Shown: positions 27,028 to 36,328, counted from the first letter of the stretch. The stretch is DNA of 64,000 nt from Bog-756 sp963835465 (GCA_963835465.1 CAWIFR010000008.1:186001-250000); one strand, 5' to 3'. Translations and numbers: made by a program. Notes: generated by a model not told the origin, from the sequence alone.

Positions 27028-28237
27028 ATGAGCCAAGCCACCACCGTGCCGCCCGGCACCCCGAACGCCGACGTGGCGCAACGCTCCGCCGATCGGACCG
27101 ACTGGGTGTCGGCCATCCCGTTCTTCGCCGTGCACTTGGCCCCCCTGGCCGCCTTCTTCGTGGTGGTGACCTGGCAGGACTGGGCCCTGTGCGCGTTCCT
27201 CTATGTCACCCGTATGTTCTGCATCACCGCCGGCTACCACCGGTACTTCTCGCACCGCAGCTACCGGATGGGCCGGATGGCCCAGTTCCTCATGGCCTTC
27301 GGCGGCACCACCGCGGTACAAAAGGGACCACTGTGGTGGGCCGGCCACCACCGGCTCCACCACCGCTACACCGATCTCGACGATGACGTCCACTCGCCGC
27401 GGGACGGCTTCTGGTGGAGCCACGTGGGATGGATCCTGTCGACCAAGTACAAGGCGACCGACCCGTCCTCGATCAGGGACTTCGCCTCGTACCCCGAACT
27501 CCGCTTCCTCGACCGCTCCTCCTGGATCGGCCCGTGGGTGCTGGCCGTCGCCTGCTTCTTGCTCGGAGGCTGGGGGGCCCTGCTCATCGGGTTCTTCCTC
27601 TCCACCGTCCTGCTGTGGCATGGGACCTTCCTCGTCAACTCGGTGGCGCACCTGATGGGAAGGCGGCGGTACGCAACCCCCGACACCAGCCGGAACTCGA
27701 TGGTCATCGCCCTCATCACGGGCGGCGAGGGGTGGCACAACAACCATCACTATCTGCCGGCCTCGGCCCGTCAGGGCTTCACCTGGTGGGAGCTCGACCC
27801 GACCTGGTACGCACTGAAGGGCCTGGCCGCCCTCCACGTGGTCCGGGACCTGAAGGACCCGCCCGCCCGCCTGTTGGACCAGGCCCGGGTGGTCGACGGC
27901 GCCTTCGACATCGGGATGTTCCGGTCCTACTGGGAGCGGGCCGCCCAGCGTCACCGGCGAGCGCATCGCCGACCTCAGCGCTCGTCCGCTGGCCCCCTCC
28001 GCCGAGTTGCTCGACCAGAGCAGTGGGGAGGGCACCACCGGTACGACCGGCCCGCCCACGCCCGAGTCACCCCCTGCCAACCCCGTCGAGCGCCTGTCCC
28101 ACCTCGCCGGCCTGATCTCGCGAGTCCTGGAGTCGGCCGACCAGTTGGCCGACTCCACCCGGCGAACCCGCAGAGGGGGCGAGTCGGAACGCATCACGGC
28201 GGTCGAGCCCGGCGCCACCGACCAGCGCGCCGAATGA
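27028..28237 (+). CDS. membrane fatty acid (acyl-CoA type) desaturase (frameshifted)
   Basis: Introduces a double bond in fatty acyl chains at the membrane. The three His boxes are present: HRYFSH, HHRLHH and HNNHH, with membrane helices between, as in delta-9 acyl-CoA/lipid desaturases. After about residue 305 the frame breaks near 27950; the following frame gives VTGERIADLSARPLAPSAELL and a variable tail to the stop at 28237, which overlaps the ATG of the HAD gene (ATGA). That overlap supports the corrected reading; uncorrected, the frame runs falsely through the next gene. The ATG at 27028 was preferred because a -10-like TACGAT (26986-26991) lies downstream of the earlier possible start. 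Confidence 0.85.
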
Positions 28238-29058
28238 CAGCTGGCACGCCGACGGCACCCGGCTTTGCCGCGGCCGCCCTGTGGATCGTCGACCTCGATG
28301 GCGTGGTGTGGTTGACCGGCGACCCGATCGGTCCCGTGGGCCGGGCCGTGGCCGCCCTCCGCACCCACGGCATCCGAGTGGTGTTCGCCACCAACAACTC
28401 CGCACCCACCACCGACGAGCTCCTCGGTCGCCTCGACCGGATCGGCATCGATTCATCCGCGGACGACCTGGCCACGTCGGCCGCGGCCGTGGCCTCGCTC
28501 CTCGAACCCGGACAGCGGGTTCGAGTGCTGGCCGAGGGCGGGGTCCTGGAGAGCCTGGCCAACCGGGGCGTGGAGGCGCTGGGACCCGGCGCCAACGGCT
28601 CGACCGAGGGCGCGGTGGTCGGCTGGAGCCGCAGCTTCGACTTCAGCTCCCTGGCGGCCACGGCAACCGCCGCCCGCGAGTCAGGGTGTCTACTGGCCAC
28701 CAACGAGGACCCGACCCACCCGACCCCCGAAGGGCTCATGCCCGGGTCGGGCGCGCTGCTTGCCGCCGTGGCCACAGCGTCGGGCGTCACCCCGCAGATC
28801 GCAGGCAAGCCCCACGCGGCCATGGCCGGGCTCATGCAGGAGCGCTTCGGCTTTGCCAGCGGGGACCGGTCGGTTGTCATGATCGGCGATCAGCCCCGCA
28901 CCGATGGGCGTCTGGCCGAACGGCTGGGCATCCCGTTCGGTCTGGTCGACTCGGGGGTCACCGACCCCGGAGTGCAGGCCTTTGATGTTCCGATCGACCT
29001 GCGGGCCCCGGACTTCGTCTCCCTGGTCCGGAAGTGCCTCGGTCGCGAGGCGGTCTGA
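28234..29058 (+). CDS. HAD-IIA family phosphatase (NagD-like)
   Basis: A 274-residue cytoplasmic phosphatase of the NagD / 4-nitrophenylphosphatase type. Motif I DLDGVVW gives the nucleophile Asp; motif II is Thr/Asn in VFATNNSAPT; a Lys in AGKPHAAM is motif III; and VVMIGDQPRTDG is motif IV. The cap sits between motifs II and III as in class IIA. Physiological substrate unknown; relatives dephosphorylate phosphoglycolate, glycerol phosphate or nucleotides. In actinobacteria such a gene commonly precedes tlyA, as here with one gene between. Its start overlaps the desaturase stop. Confidence 0.85.
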   Translation: MTAGTPTAPGFAAAALWIVDLDGVVWLTGDPIGPVGRAVAALRTHGIRVVFATNNSAPTTDELLGRLDRIGIDSSADDLATSAAAVASLLEPGQRVRVLAEGGVLESLANRGVEALGPGANGSTEGAVVGWSRSFDFSSLAATATAARESGCLLATNEDPTHPTPEGLMPGSGALLAAVATASGVTPQIAGKPHAAMAGLMQERFGFASGDRSVVMIGDQPRTDGRLAERLGIPFGLVDSGVTDPGVQAFDVPIDLRAPDFVSLVRKCLGREAV

Positions 29059-29059
29059 A

Positions 29060-29093
29060 AGTGCTTGCTAGCAGCAAGCACTCCAGGTAGGGT
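29060..29093 (+). promoter_or_regulatory. promoter with 10-bp-arm palindrome
   Basis: TTGCTA (29065-29070), a 17-base spacer and TAGGGT (29088-29093), then six bases to the ATG at 29100: a leaderless promoter. A perfect inverted repeat covers the -35 box: AGTGCTTGCT (29060-29069) and AGCAAGCACT (29073-29082) separated by AGC. This is the layout of a repressor operator; the regulator is not identified in this window. Confidence 0.7.
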
Positions 29094-29099
29094 GGACAA

Positions 29100-29611
29100 A
29101 TGGACGCAAAAGACAGTTTCCAAAAGTACCTTGACGCCGGGATCGCCTTCACCAACCTGACCCGGGCCAAGGCCGAGGAACTGGTCGCTGAACTGGTCCA
29201 GAACGGTGAGTTCCAGAGCAGCGATGCCCGAGCGAAGGTCGATGAGCTCCTCGAACGCAGCCGCAAGAGCCGAGAGGCCATCACCGCACAGGTGCGCAAG
29301 GAGGTGGCCCACCAACTGGAGAACGTGGGTATCACCTCCCTAGAGGATCTGGCCCAGCAGGTCGCCGCCCTCATCGGAAGGACCGCCGACGCAGGACGGG
29401 CGGCCACCTCGGGCACCAAGGCAAAGCCCAAGAAGGCGGCGGCGAAGAGGGCCGCGGCCGCGAAGAAGAGCCCGGCCAAGAAGAGCGCGGCAAAGAAGGC
29501 AGCGAAGAAGGCCGCGAAGAAGCTCCGGCGAAGAAGAGCCCGGCCAAGAAGAGCCCGGCCAAGAAGGCTGCGGCTGGCGACGCCGCCACTCCCACCGGGT
29601 CGGCGGACTGA
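29100..29611 (+). CDS. phasin/HBHA-like protein with Lys-Ala-rich tail (frameshifted near end)
   Basis: An abundant-type small structural protein of about 170 residues. Residues 1-95 are an amphipathic helix/coiled coil (FQKYLDAGIAFTNLTRAKAEE onward) like polyhydroxyalkanoate-granule phasins and the N terminus of mycobacterial heparin-binding haemagglutinin. From about residue 105 it is a run of AKK/PAKKS units, giving a strongly basic tail that may bind DNA or polyanions. A missing G near 29522 shifts the frame; restored, the tail continues APAKKSPAKKSPAKKAAAG and ends at 29611. The leaderless promoter has a palindrome over its -35. Role inferred from resemblance only: granule or nucleoid association, or surface adhesion. 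Confidence 0.75.
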
Positions 29612-30462
29612 CCAACTCGCCCCGACGGCGACTGGACCGCGTCCTGGTCGAGCGGGGGTTGGTCGATAGCCGCCCGCAGGCCGCGGCCCGGATCGAACAG
29701 GGTCAGGTGCTCGTCTCCGGCACGGTGGCCGACAAGCCGTCTCGGATGGTCTCCCCGGCTGAGCCCATCGAGCTGATCGGACCGCCGCCGCGCTTCGTGA
29801 GCCGCGGTGGCGAGAAGCTCGATGCCGCCCTGCATCGGTTCGGTATCGACGTGACCGGACGCCGGGCCCTCGACGCCGGCGCATCGACCGGGGGGTTCAC
29901 CGACTGCCTGCTCCAGCACGGGTGCTCGTTGGTGGTGGCAGTCGACGTGGGTCGGGGCCAGCTCCATCCCCGGCTACGGGACGATCCCCGGGTGGACAGC
30001 CATGAGCGCCAGGACATCCGGGACATCAATCTGCAGATCGTGGGCGGGGACCCGTTGGACCTGGTGACTGCCGATCTCTCCTTCATCTCGGTGACCCGGG
30101 CCGTGCCCGCCCTGGTCGGCGAGGCAGTGGCGCCGGGCTCGCCGGTCGTCGTCCTGGTCAAGCCGCAGTTCGAGGCGGGTCAGGTGGAGGCGTCCAGGGG
30201 GAGGGGTGTCATCCGCGATCCGGGCATCCACCGGCGGACCCTGGAGGAGGTGACCGGTGCCCTGGCTGGCGCCGGAGCCGACATTCTCGGGATGATGCCC
30301 TCACCGATCACCGGTGCCGCCGGAAACATCGAGTTCCTGGTCTACGCCCGTACTCCGGGAGCGGGCCCCACCACACACGGCCCTTCGGGCCCCCCGGGAG
30401 ATCTCACCACGATGGTGGAGCAGGCGGTCACTGAGGCCCACACCGAAAACGGGCCAGGATAG
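29608..30462 (+). CDS. tlyA: TlyA rRNA 2'-O-methyltransferase
   Basis: Methylates 2'-O of cytidines in 16S and 23S rRNA and has an N-terminal S4 RNA-binding domain. Landmarks: RRRLDRVLVERGLVDSRPQA (S4), RFVSRGGEKLDAAL (first catalytic Lys), LDAGASTGGFTDCLL (SAM motif), VTADLSFISV (Asp) and LVKPQFEAG (second Lys), as in the FtsJ-like K-D-K-E fold. In actinobacteria loss of this gene gives capreomycin resistance. The family N terminus begins before the first ordinary start codon (TTG at 29659); a CTG at 29608, overlapping the upstream stop, is the best candidate. It is followed by nadK and recN, a conserved order. Confidence 0.9.
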   Translation: MTNSPRRRLDRVLVERGLVDSRPQAAARIEQGQVLVSGTVADKPSRMVSPAEPIELIGPPPRFVSRGGEKLDAALHRFGIDVTGRRALDAGASTGGFTDCLLQHGCSLVVAVDVGRGQLHPRLRDDPRVDSHERQDIRDINLQIVGGDPLDLVTADLSFISVTRAVPALVGEAVAPGSPVVVLVKPQFEAGQVEASRGRGVIRDPGIHRRTLEEVTGALAGAGADILGMMPSPITGAAGNIEFLVYARTPGAGPTTHGPSGPPGDLTTMVEQAVTEAHTENGPG

Positions 30463-30467
30463 GGGCC

Positions 30468-31292
30468 ATGGCCGTCATCGCCTTCTACACCAACCCCCAT
30501 CGCCCCGAGGCCGCCGCGCTGGCCCAGCGGGCCGCCACCTGGCTGACCGAGCAGGGTCATGAGGTTGTCTCCGCCCTCCGACCCGATGGCTCGGCCTCCG
30601 CCGACGGGGCCGATCTGCTGGTGAGCCTGGGCGGGGACGGCACGCTGCTGCGCTCGGTCGAGACCGCCCTGGCCGGAGGCGTCCCGGTGCTGGGGGTCAA
30701 CATCGGCCGGCTCGGCTACCTCACCCCTGTGGAGCCGGCCGGGCTCGAGGACGCGCTGGCTGCCTTCCTCTCGGGAACTCATCAGGTGGAGGAACGCATG
30801 ACCCTCTCAGTCTCGGTCCACCGCACCGACGGCACGCTGGCCTCCCATCGGACCGCCCTCAACGAAGCCACCGTGGAGAAGACGGTGCCCGGTCACACGG
30901 TACGGATCGCCACCTTCATCGACGACCGACCGTTCGTCACCTATGCCGCCGACGGCCTGCTCGTGTCGACGCCGACCGGATCCACCGCGTACAACCTCTC
31001 GGCGCGTGGACCGGTCCTGTCTCCGAGGCTCCGGGCCATCGTGGTGACGCCCGTCTCACCCCACATGCTGTTCGACCGCCCCTTGGTGCTCGACCCCTCC
31101 GAACGACTCCGCCTGGACGTGAAGGAGCCCCGCTCCGCCGTGCTGGTGGTCGACGGGGTCACCGTGTCCACCCTCGAGCCCGGCGACTCGGTGACCTGTC
31201 GGGAAGGGGAGCAGCCGGCCCGGCTGGTCACCTTCCGGTCGACCGACTTCCACTCCATCCTGCGGGCCAAGTTCCACCTCGCCGATCGCTAA
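30468..31292 (+). CDS. nadK: NAD kinase
   Basis: Phosphorylates NAD to NADP. The 274-residue protein has the GGDGT nucleotide motif (LVSLGGDGTLLR), NIGRLGYLT, the conserved ALNEATVEK (NE/D motif) and LVSTPTGSTAYNLSA, all diagnostic of bacterial/actinobacterial NAD kinases. Length is normal. Five bases separate it from tlyA and three from recN, so it is the middle of a conserved operon. Confidence 0.95.
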   Translation: MAVIAFYTNPHRPEAAALAQRAATWLTEQGHEVVSALRPDGSASADGADLLVSLGGDGTLLRSVETALAGGVPVLGVNIGRLGYLTPVEPAGLEDALAAFLSGTHQVEERMTLSVSVHRTDGTLASHRTALNEATVEKTVPGHTVRIATFIDDRPFVTYAADGLLVSTPTGSTAYNLSARGPVLSPRLRAIVVTPVSPHMLFDRPLVLDPSERLRLDVKEPRSAVLVVDGVTVSTLEPGDSVTCREGEQPARLVTFRSTDFHSILRAKFHLADR

Positions 31293-31295
31293 AGG

Positions 31296-32972
31296 GTGGA
31301 GACGGTGGGACCACAACTGGTCGAGCTCCGGGTTCAGAACCTGGGCGTGATCGATGACATCACCATGGCCCTCGGGCCGGGAATGACCGCGCTGACCGGC
31401 GAGACCGGCGCGGGCAAGACGCTGTTGGTCGAGGCGCTCAGCCTCCTCCTCGGGGGCCGGGCCGACTCCTCGGTGGTGCGTGCCGGCACCGAGGAGGCCA
31501 TGGTCGAGGGTCGGTTCGTCGTACCCACCGGCCATCGCTCAACATCCCCACCGGCCGGTACCGGCGCGGCAGACCCCGTTGCTCCTGACGAGGGGGGTGA
31601 GGTGACACTGGCTCGGGCCGTGCCCCGCAACGGTCGCTCACGCGCCTGGGTAGACGGCCGGATGGCCACCATCGGAAGGTTGACCGAGGCGGCCCGCAGC
31701 CTGATCGAACTGCACGGTCAGCACCAACACCAGTCGCTCCTCCATGCCGAGGCCCAACGCCAGGCCCTCGACGCCTTCGGTCAGATCGACCTGAGGGGGT
31801 GGTCGGCGGCCCGGGGGCGGCTCCGCCGCCTGACCGAGGAGTCCGACGCCCTGGGCGGTGACGCGCGTGCCCGGGCACGGGAGGTGGACCTGCTCCGGTA
31901 CCAGATCGGTGAGATCGAGGGCGCCCGGATCGAGGACGGCGCCGAGGACACCCGGCTGGAGGCCGAGGAGGAGCGACTGGCCGCCGCCGCCGCCCATCGT
32001 CAGGCCGCCGGCGAAGCCCTGGCTGCAGTGTCGGGAGGGGAAGGTACCAGCGCCATCGACCGGTTGGCCGAGGCCGCCGCGGCCCTAGGCGGTCGCCAGC
32101 CCCTGGCCGGGTTGGACGAGCGGGTCCGGTCGGCCATGGCCGATCTGGGCGATCTGGCATCCGAACTGCGCTCGGTGGTCGAGACCTGGGAGGACGACCC
32201 TCGACGCCTCGAGGAGATCAGGACGCGACGCCAACTCCTGCACCAACTCCTCCGCAAGTACGGTGACACGCTGGACGAGGTCCTGGCCTTCGCCGACGAT
32301 GCCCGGGCTCGGCTGGCCGCCGCCCTGGGCGAGGAGGCACGGGCGCACGCCCTCGACGGCGAGATCGAGGTGGCGCGGGCCGACCTGGACCGGCAGTCGG
32401 CCGAGGTGGCCGACGCCCGCCGGGAGGCCGCGCCGGAGCTGGCCAGGCGCATCGAGGCCACGCTGCACGACCTGGCCATGCCCGCAGCCCGCTTCGAGGT
32501 GGGCGTGGACGGGGAGGGACCGGCGGACCAGGTCGAGTTCCGGCTCGGGGCCAATCCGGGGGAGCCACTCCTCCCGGTGGCGTCGTCGGCGTCAGGGGGC
32601 GAACTGGCGCGGACCATGCTGGCCATCCGTCTGGCCATCACCGAGGCCCCCGGGGTGATGGTCTTCGACGAGGTGGACGCCGGAGTGGGCGGCGAGGCGG
32701 CGATCGCCGTGGGTTCGGCGCTGGCCGGCCTGTCCGAGCACGGGCAGGTGCTGGTGGTCACCCACCTGGCCCAGGTGGCCGCTCAGGCCGACCACCAGAT
32801 CGAGGTGCGCAAGGCCGAGCGGTCGGGGCGGACCCGCTCCGAGGTCACCGCGCTCGACGGCGAGTCCCGGGTGGTGGAGCTGAGCCGAATGCTGTCCGGC
32901 CATCCCGATAGCGACTCCGCCCGGCGGCACGCCCGGGAGCTGCTGACGGGAACCCGCTCGTCCGGGAGCTGA
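31296..32972 (+). CDS. recN: DNA repair protein RecN
   Basis: An SMC-like ATPase for double-strand break repair. Walker A is GETGAGKTLLVEAL near residue 36, the coiled-coil region spans about residues 165-370, the ABC signature is SSASGGELARTMLA and Walker B is GVMVFDEVDAGVGG. Length (558) is normal. The GTG at 31296 or the GTG nine bases later (31305), which has GGTGGAG before it, may be the true start. It follows nadK within three bases. Confidence 0.95.
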   Translation: METVGPQLVELRVQNLGVIDDITMALGPGMTALTGETGAGKTLLVEALSLLLGGRADSSVVRAGTEEAMVEGRFVVPTGHRSTSPPAGTGAADPVAPDEGGEVTLARAVPRNGRSRAWVDGRMATIGRLTEAARSLIELHGQHQHQSLLHAEAQRQALDAFGQIDLRGWSAARGRLRRLTEESDALGGDARARAREVDLLRYQIGEIEGARIEDGAEDTRLEAEEERLAAAAAHRQAAGEALAAVSGGEGTSAIDRLAEAAAALGGRQPLAGLDERVRSAMADLGDLASELRSVVETWEDDPRRLEEIRTRRQLLHQLLRKYGDTLDEVLAFADDARARLAAALGEEARAHALDGEIEVARADLDRQSAEVADARREAAPELARRIEATLHDLAMPAARFEVGVDGEGPADQVEFRLGANPGEPLLPVASSASGGELARTMLAIRLAITEAPGVMVFDEVDAGVGGEAAIAVGSALAGLSEHGQVLVVTHLAQVAAQADHQIEVRKAERSGRTRSEVTALDGESRVVELSRMLSGHPDSDSARRHARELLTGTRSSGS

Positions 32973-33028
32973 CGGGGCCCGCACCCGCACCGCGGCTGGG
33001 GTCCGCCTCGAGGCCGTTCCCGTTCCGC

Positions 33029-33034
33029 TAGCCT
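33029..33034 (+). promoter_or_regulatory. pyrG -10 box
   Basis: TAGCCT, then six bases, then the GTG start of pyrG; leaderless arrangement. Confidence 0.5.
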
Positions 33035-33040
33035 CTTCAG

Positions 33041-34789
33041 GTGCCTGATGTGGATGGCCCGCCGCAGCCCCTCGGGGAAGAGCCGACGGCCGAGCCACCT
33101 CCCAGCGCCCCCCATGAGTGGCCGTCGGCCCCTCCGGCCAAGCGAGACACCAAGTTCGTCTTCTTCACCGGCGGCGTGTCCTCCTCCCTGGGCAAGGGGC
33201 TGACCGCCTCTTCCCTGGGGCGCCTCTTGAAGTGCCGCGGGCTACGGGTGACCATGTGCAAGCTGGACCCCTACATCAACGTCGACCCCGGCACGATGAA
33301 CCCCTTCGAGCACGGCGAGGTCTTCGTCACCGAGGACGGCGGCGAGACGGACCTCGACCTCGGCCACTACGAGCGGTTCATCGACGAGAACCTCCACAAG
33401 AACTCCAACGCCACCACCGGGCGCATCTACTCGTCGGTCATCGCCAAGGAGCGTCGGGGCGACTACCTGGGCAAGACCGTCCAGGTCATCCCCCACGTGA
33501 CCGACGAGATCAAGAAGCGGGTGCGGGAGCTGGGGACCGAGGACGTCGACGTGGTCATCGTGGAGATCGGCGGGACCGTGGGTGACATCGAGATCGTCCC
33601 CTTCATCGAGGCCATCCGGCAGTTCCGACGGGATGTGGGCCGGGACAACGTCTGTTACGTCCACCTGACCCTGGTGCCCTACCTCGGCCCGTCCGGCGAG
33701 CAGAAGACCAAGCCCACCCAGCACTCGGTGACCGAACTGCGCAGCCGGGGCATCCAGCCCGACGTGATCGTCTGCCGGTCGGACCGCATGATCTCCGACG
33801 ACCTGAAACGCAAGATCTCTCTCCTGTGCGACGTACCCATCGAGGCGGTGGTCTCGGCGGTGGACGCCGCCAACATCTACCAGATCCCCCTGGTGCTCCA
33901 CGAAGAGGGCCTGGACCGCTTCATTCTGGGTCTGCTCCGGTTCGACGAGGCCGAGTACCCCATCGACCTGACCACCTGGGAACGCCTGGTGGACCAGGTC
34001 GATGCGGCCACCCGACCGGTTCGCATCGGGATCATCGGCAAATACGTGGACCTGCCTGACGCCTATCTGTCGGTCGTCGAGTCCCTCCGTCATGCCGGCT
34101 TCCACTACGGGGCCAAGGTGGAGATCGAATGGATCCAGGCTGCCACCGTGCCCGACCTCCTCGAAGTCGACGGGCTCCGGCGGTTCGACGGGCTGGTCAT
34201 CCCGGGCGGCTTCGGCGAGCGGGGAGTGGAGGGGAAGATCGCCGCCGCCCACTACGCCCGGGAGCACGAGCTGCCCCTGCTCGGACTCTGCCTTGGGCTG
34301 CAGGTCATGATCATCGAGGTGGCTCGCTCGCTGGTGGGCCTGGAGGCCGCCAACTCGCGCGAGTTCGATCCCAGCACCCCCGATCCGGTGGTGGACCTGA
34401 TGGACGATCAGAATGACGTGGTCGACAAGGGGGGCACGATGCGGCTGGGCTCCTACAGCGCCCAACTGATGGCCGGCTCCCAGGTGGCCAAGGCCTATGG
34501 CACCGAGGTGGTGTCCGAGCGCCATCGTCACCGATACGAGGTCAACCCCCGGTACCGGGCCCGGCTGGAGGAGGCGGGACTGGTCTGCTCGGGGATGTCA
34601 CCCGACGGCCGGCTCGTGGAGTTCATCGAGCTGCCCGGCCACCCCTTCTGGGTGGGCACCCAGGCCCATCCGGAGTTCAAGAGTCGACCCGACCGCCCCC
34701 ACCCGCTCTTTCGGGAGCTGGTCTACGCCGCCTTCAGCCGGGCCGAGGGCCGGGACCCGCGCCTCCCCGACATCGGTGACCTCGCCTGA
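33041..34789 (+). CDS. pyrG: CTP synthase
   Basis: Converts UTP to CTP using glutamine. The first 40 residues are a Pro/Glu-rich extension; the amidoligase domain then starts KFVFFTGGVSSSLGKGLTAS, with P-loop-like VSSSLGKG, KLDPYINVDPGTM and GETDLDLGHYERF. The glutaminase domain (from about residue 325) has GLCLGLQVM with the nucleophile Cys and HPEF near the end with the catalytic His-Glu pair. The length of 582 is slightly above usual because of the N-terminal extension. It has its own leaderless promoter just after recN. Confidence 0.97.
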   Translation: MPDVDGPPQPLGEEPTAEPPPSAPHEWPSAPPAKRDTKFVFFTGGVSSSLGKGLTASSLGRLLKCRGLRVTMCKLDPYINVDPGTMNPFEHGEVFVTEDGGETDLDLGHYERFIDENLHKNSNATTGRIYSSVIAKERRGDYLGKTVQVIPHVTDEIKKRVRELGTEDVDVVIVEIGGTVGDIEIVPFIEAIRQFRRDVGRDNVCYVHLTLVPYLGPSGEQKTKPTQHSVTELRSRGIQPDVIVCRSDRMISDDLKRKISLLCDVPIEAVVSAVDAANIYQIPLVLHEEGLDRFILGLLRFDEAEYPIDLTTWERLVDQVDAATRPVRIGIIGKYVDLPDAYLSVVESLRHAGFHYGAKVEIEWIQAATVPDLLEVDGLRRFDGLVIPGGFGERGVEGKIAAAHYAREHELPLLGLCLGLQVMIIEVARSLVGLEAANSREFDPSTPDPVVDLMDDQNDVVDKGGTMRLGSYSAQLMAGSQVAKAYGTEVVSERHRHRYEVNPRYRARLEEAGLVCSGMSPDGRLVEFIELPGHPFWVGTQAHPEFKSRPDRPHPLFRELVYAAFSRAEGRDPRLPDIGDLA

Positions 34790-34862
34790 CCATGGTGGGG
34801 GGGAGGGGCTCGCCGCCGGGATCCCTCCACCTCTGCCTACCTTCCGGACCACTGACGAACAG

Positions 34863-35381
34863 GTGGTGGCCCGCGGCTGGGTGATCACCCTGACCCGGGC
34901 CGGATTCGTAGACCCGGACGGCCATACGTTCCAACGGGACGTGGTCCGCCACCCCGGGGCGGTGGCCGTGGTGGCCGTCACCGACGACGGCTCGGTGGTA
35001 CTGGTCCGCCAGTACCGGCCGGCTCTCGACCAGTGGATCCTGGAAGTGCCCGCGGGCACCTGCGATGTCGACGGCGAACCCGCGGTCGAGGCCGCCCGGC
35101 GCGAGCTGGCCGAGGAGGCCGGGTACGCCGCCGACCGGCTGGACCTCCTCACGCGGACCGCCATCTCCCCGGGCTTCTGCGACCAACGGTCCTCGGTGTA
35201 CCTGGCCACCGGCCTGACCCCGGTGCCCCTCGACCGGCAGGGCATCGAGGAGCGCTACATGCGCCTGGAGCTCATCCCGCTGGACCGGGCCGACGACCTG
35301 GTGGACGACGGGACGATCATCGACGCCACCACCATTCTCGGACTGGGCCTGGCCCGGCGGCGACTGGGCGGGGGGCGCTGA
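34863..35381 (+). CDS. NUDIX hydrolase, ADP-ribose pyrophosphatase-like
   Basis: Hydrolyses nucleoside diphosphate-linked compounds, probably ADP-ribose. The Nudix box region reads GTCDVDGEPAVEAARRE followed by LAEEAGY: the REL-x-EE-x-G core is intact, but six rather than five residues separate the first Gly from the conserved Glu. VVLVRQYRPALDQWILEVPAG before it is typical of ADPRase members. The start is uncertain: tandem GTG codons at 34863 were chosen, as no better start lies between the pyrG stop and the domain. It sits between pyrG and xerD as in many actinobacteria. Confidence 0.85.
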   Translation: MVARGWVITLTRAGFVDPDGHTFQRDVVRHPGAVAVVAVTDDGSVVLVRQYRPALDQWILEVPAGTCDVDGEPAVEAARRELAEEAGYAADRLDLLTRTAISPGFCDQRSSVYLATGLTPVPLDRQGIEERYMRLELIPLDRADDLVDDGTIIDATTILGLGLARRRLGGGR

Positions 35382-35385
35382 GGGC

Positions 35386-36318
35386 GTGGGCCGACCCTTG
35401 ACCGACGGCGCCGAGGAGTACCTGTCCTGGCTGGCCGTGGAGAAGGGCCGGTCACGCAACACCCTGACGGCCTACCGGCGGGACATCGCCGTGTGGGAGA
35501 TGTGGGCCGCCGATGCGGGGGTCGATCCCGTGCACGCCGACACGGGGGCCCTGGAGCGGCACCTGGCCCAGCTGCGCGACGAGGGTCGGAACCCGGCGTC
35601 CATGGCCCGCTCGACCACGGCCCTGCGCGGCCTGTTCCGCTTCCTCGTCAGCGAAGGTGCGCTGCAGGGGGACCCCACCGCAGATCTGCGGTCCCCCCGC
35701 ATCCCGCGGCGGCTGCCCAAGGCCCTCGACGAGGACCAGGTGCTCATGCTCTTGGACTCGGTGACCGGCACCGAGCCAGCCGACCTCCGGGACAGGGCCC
35801 TGCTCGAGGTCCTCTACGGCACCGGCGCCCGGATCTCCGAGGTGGTGGGGCTCTCGCTCATGGACCTCCAGGGCGATGACGGGCTGCTCCGGGTGTTCGG
35901 GAAGGGGTCCAAAGAGCGGTTGGTCCCGTTGGGCGGGCCGGCCCGCATGGCCCTCGACCGCTGGCTGGACGTCCACGGCCGCCCCCGGATGGCCCCGGTG
36001 CGGTGGGCCCGGCGCAGCGACGCCGAGGCGGTGTTCCTCAACAGCCGGGGCGGCCGGCTCAGCCGACAGGGGGCCTGGGCGATCGTCCATCACCGGGCCG
36101 AGCGGGTGGGCCTCGGCGAAGTGGTCAGTCCCCATGTCCTGCGGCACTCGTGCGCCAGCCACATGCTGGCCCACGGCGCCGATATCCGGGTGGTCCAGGA
36201 GGTCTTGGGCCACGTTTCCATCGCCACCACCCAGATCTACACCCGCCTCAGCCAGGATCACCTGCGGACCTCGTACCTGGAGGCCCACCCGCGAGCTACT
36301 GCGCCCCAGCTCAAGTAG
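35386..36318 (+). CDS. xerD: tyrosine recombinase XerD
   Basis: Resolves chromosome dimers at dif together with XerC. The 310-residue protein has an N-terminal SAM-like core-binding domain (residues 1-95) and a catalytic domain with the complete set: Arg in GTGARISEVVG, Lys in FGKGSKERLVPL, His-x-x-Arg in SPHVLRHSCASHML, His in LGHVSIATTQ and the nucleophile Tyr in IYTRLSQDHL. The position after pyrG and NUDIX, four bases from the latter, is the usual one for the housekeeping xerD and argues against a mobile-element integrase. Confidence 0.93.
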   Translation: MGRPLTDGAEEYLSWLAVEKGRSRNTLTAYRRDIAVWEMWAADAGVDPVHADTGALERHLAQLRDEGRNPASMARSTTALRGLFRFLVSEGALQGDPTADLRSPRIPRRLPKALDEDQVLMLLDSVTGTEPADLRDRALLEVLYGTGARISEVVGLSLMDLQGDDGLLRVFGKGSKERLVPLGGPARMALDRWLDVHGRPRMAPVRWARRSDAEAVFLNSRGGRLSRQGAWAIVHHRAERVGLGEVVSPHVLRHSCASHMLAHGADIRVVQEVLGHVSIATTQIYTRLSQDHLRTSYLEAHPRATAPQLK

Positions 36319-36321
36319 GAT
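36316..36321 (+). promoter_or_regulatory. -10 box of TraR/DksA gene
   Basis: TAGGAT overlapping the xerD stop codon, seven bases before the next GTG. The following gene may therefore have its own leaderless start besides readthrough. Confidence 0.4.
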
Positions 36322-36328
36322 CTTTTCC

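Noticed and set aside
26944..29058. 704-codon apparent desaturase-HAD fusion protein
   Set aside because: A frame break near 27950 runs the desaturase into the HAD frame; the true desaturase stop overlaps the HAD ATG, so these are two genes.
29430..29580. AAGAAG-rich repeat as a DNA satellite
   Set aside because: It encodes the Lys-Ala-rich tail of the phasin/HBHA-like protein; repetition follows from protein composition.
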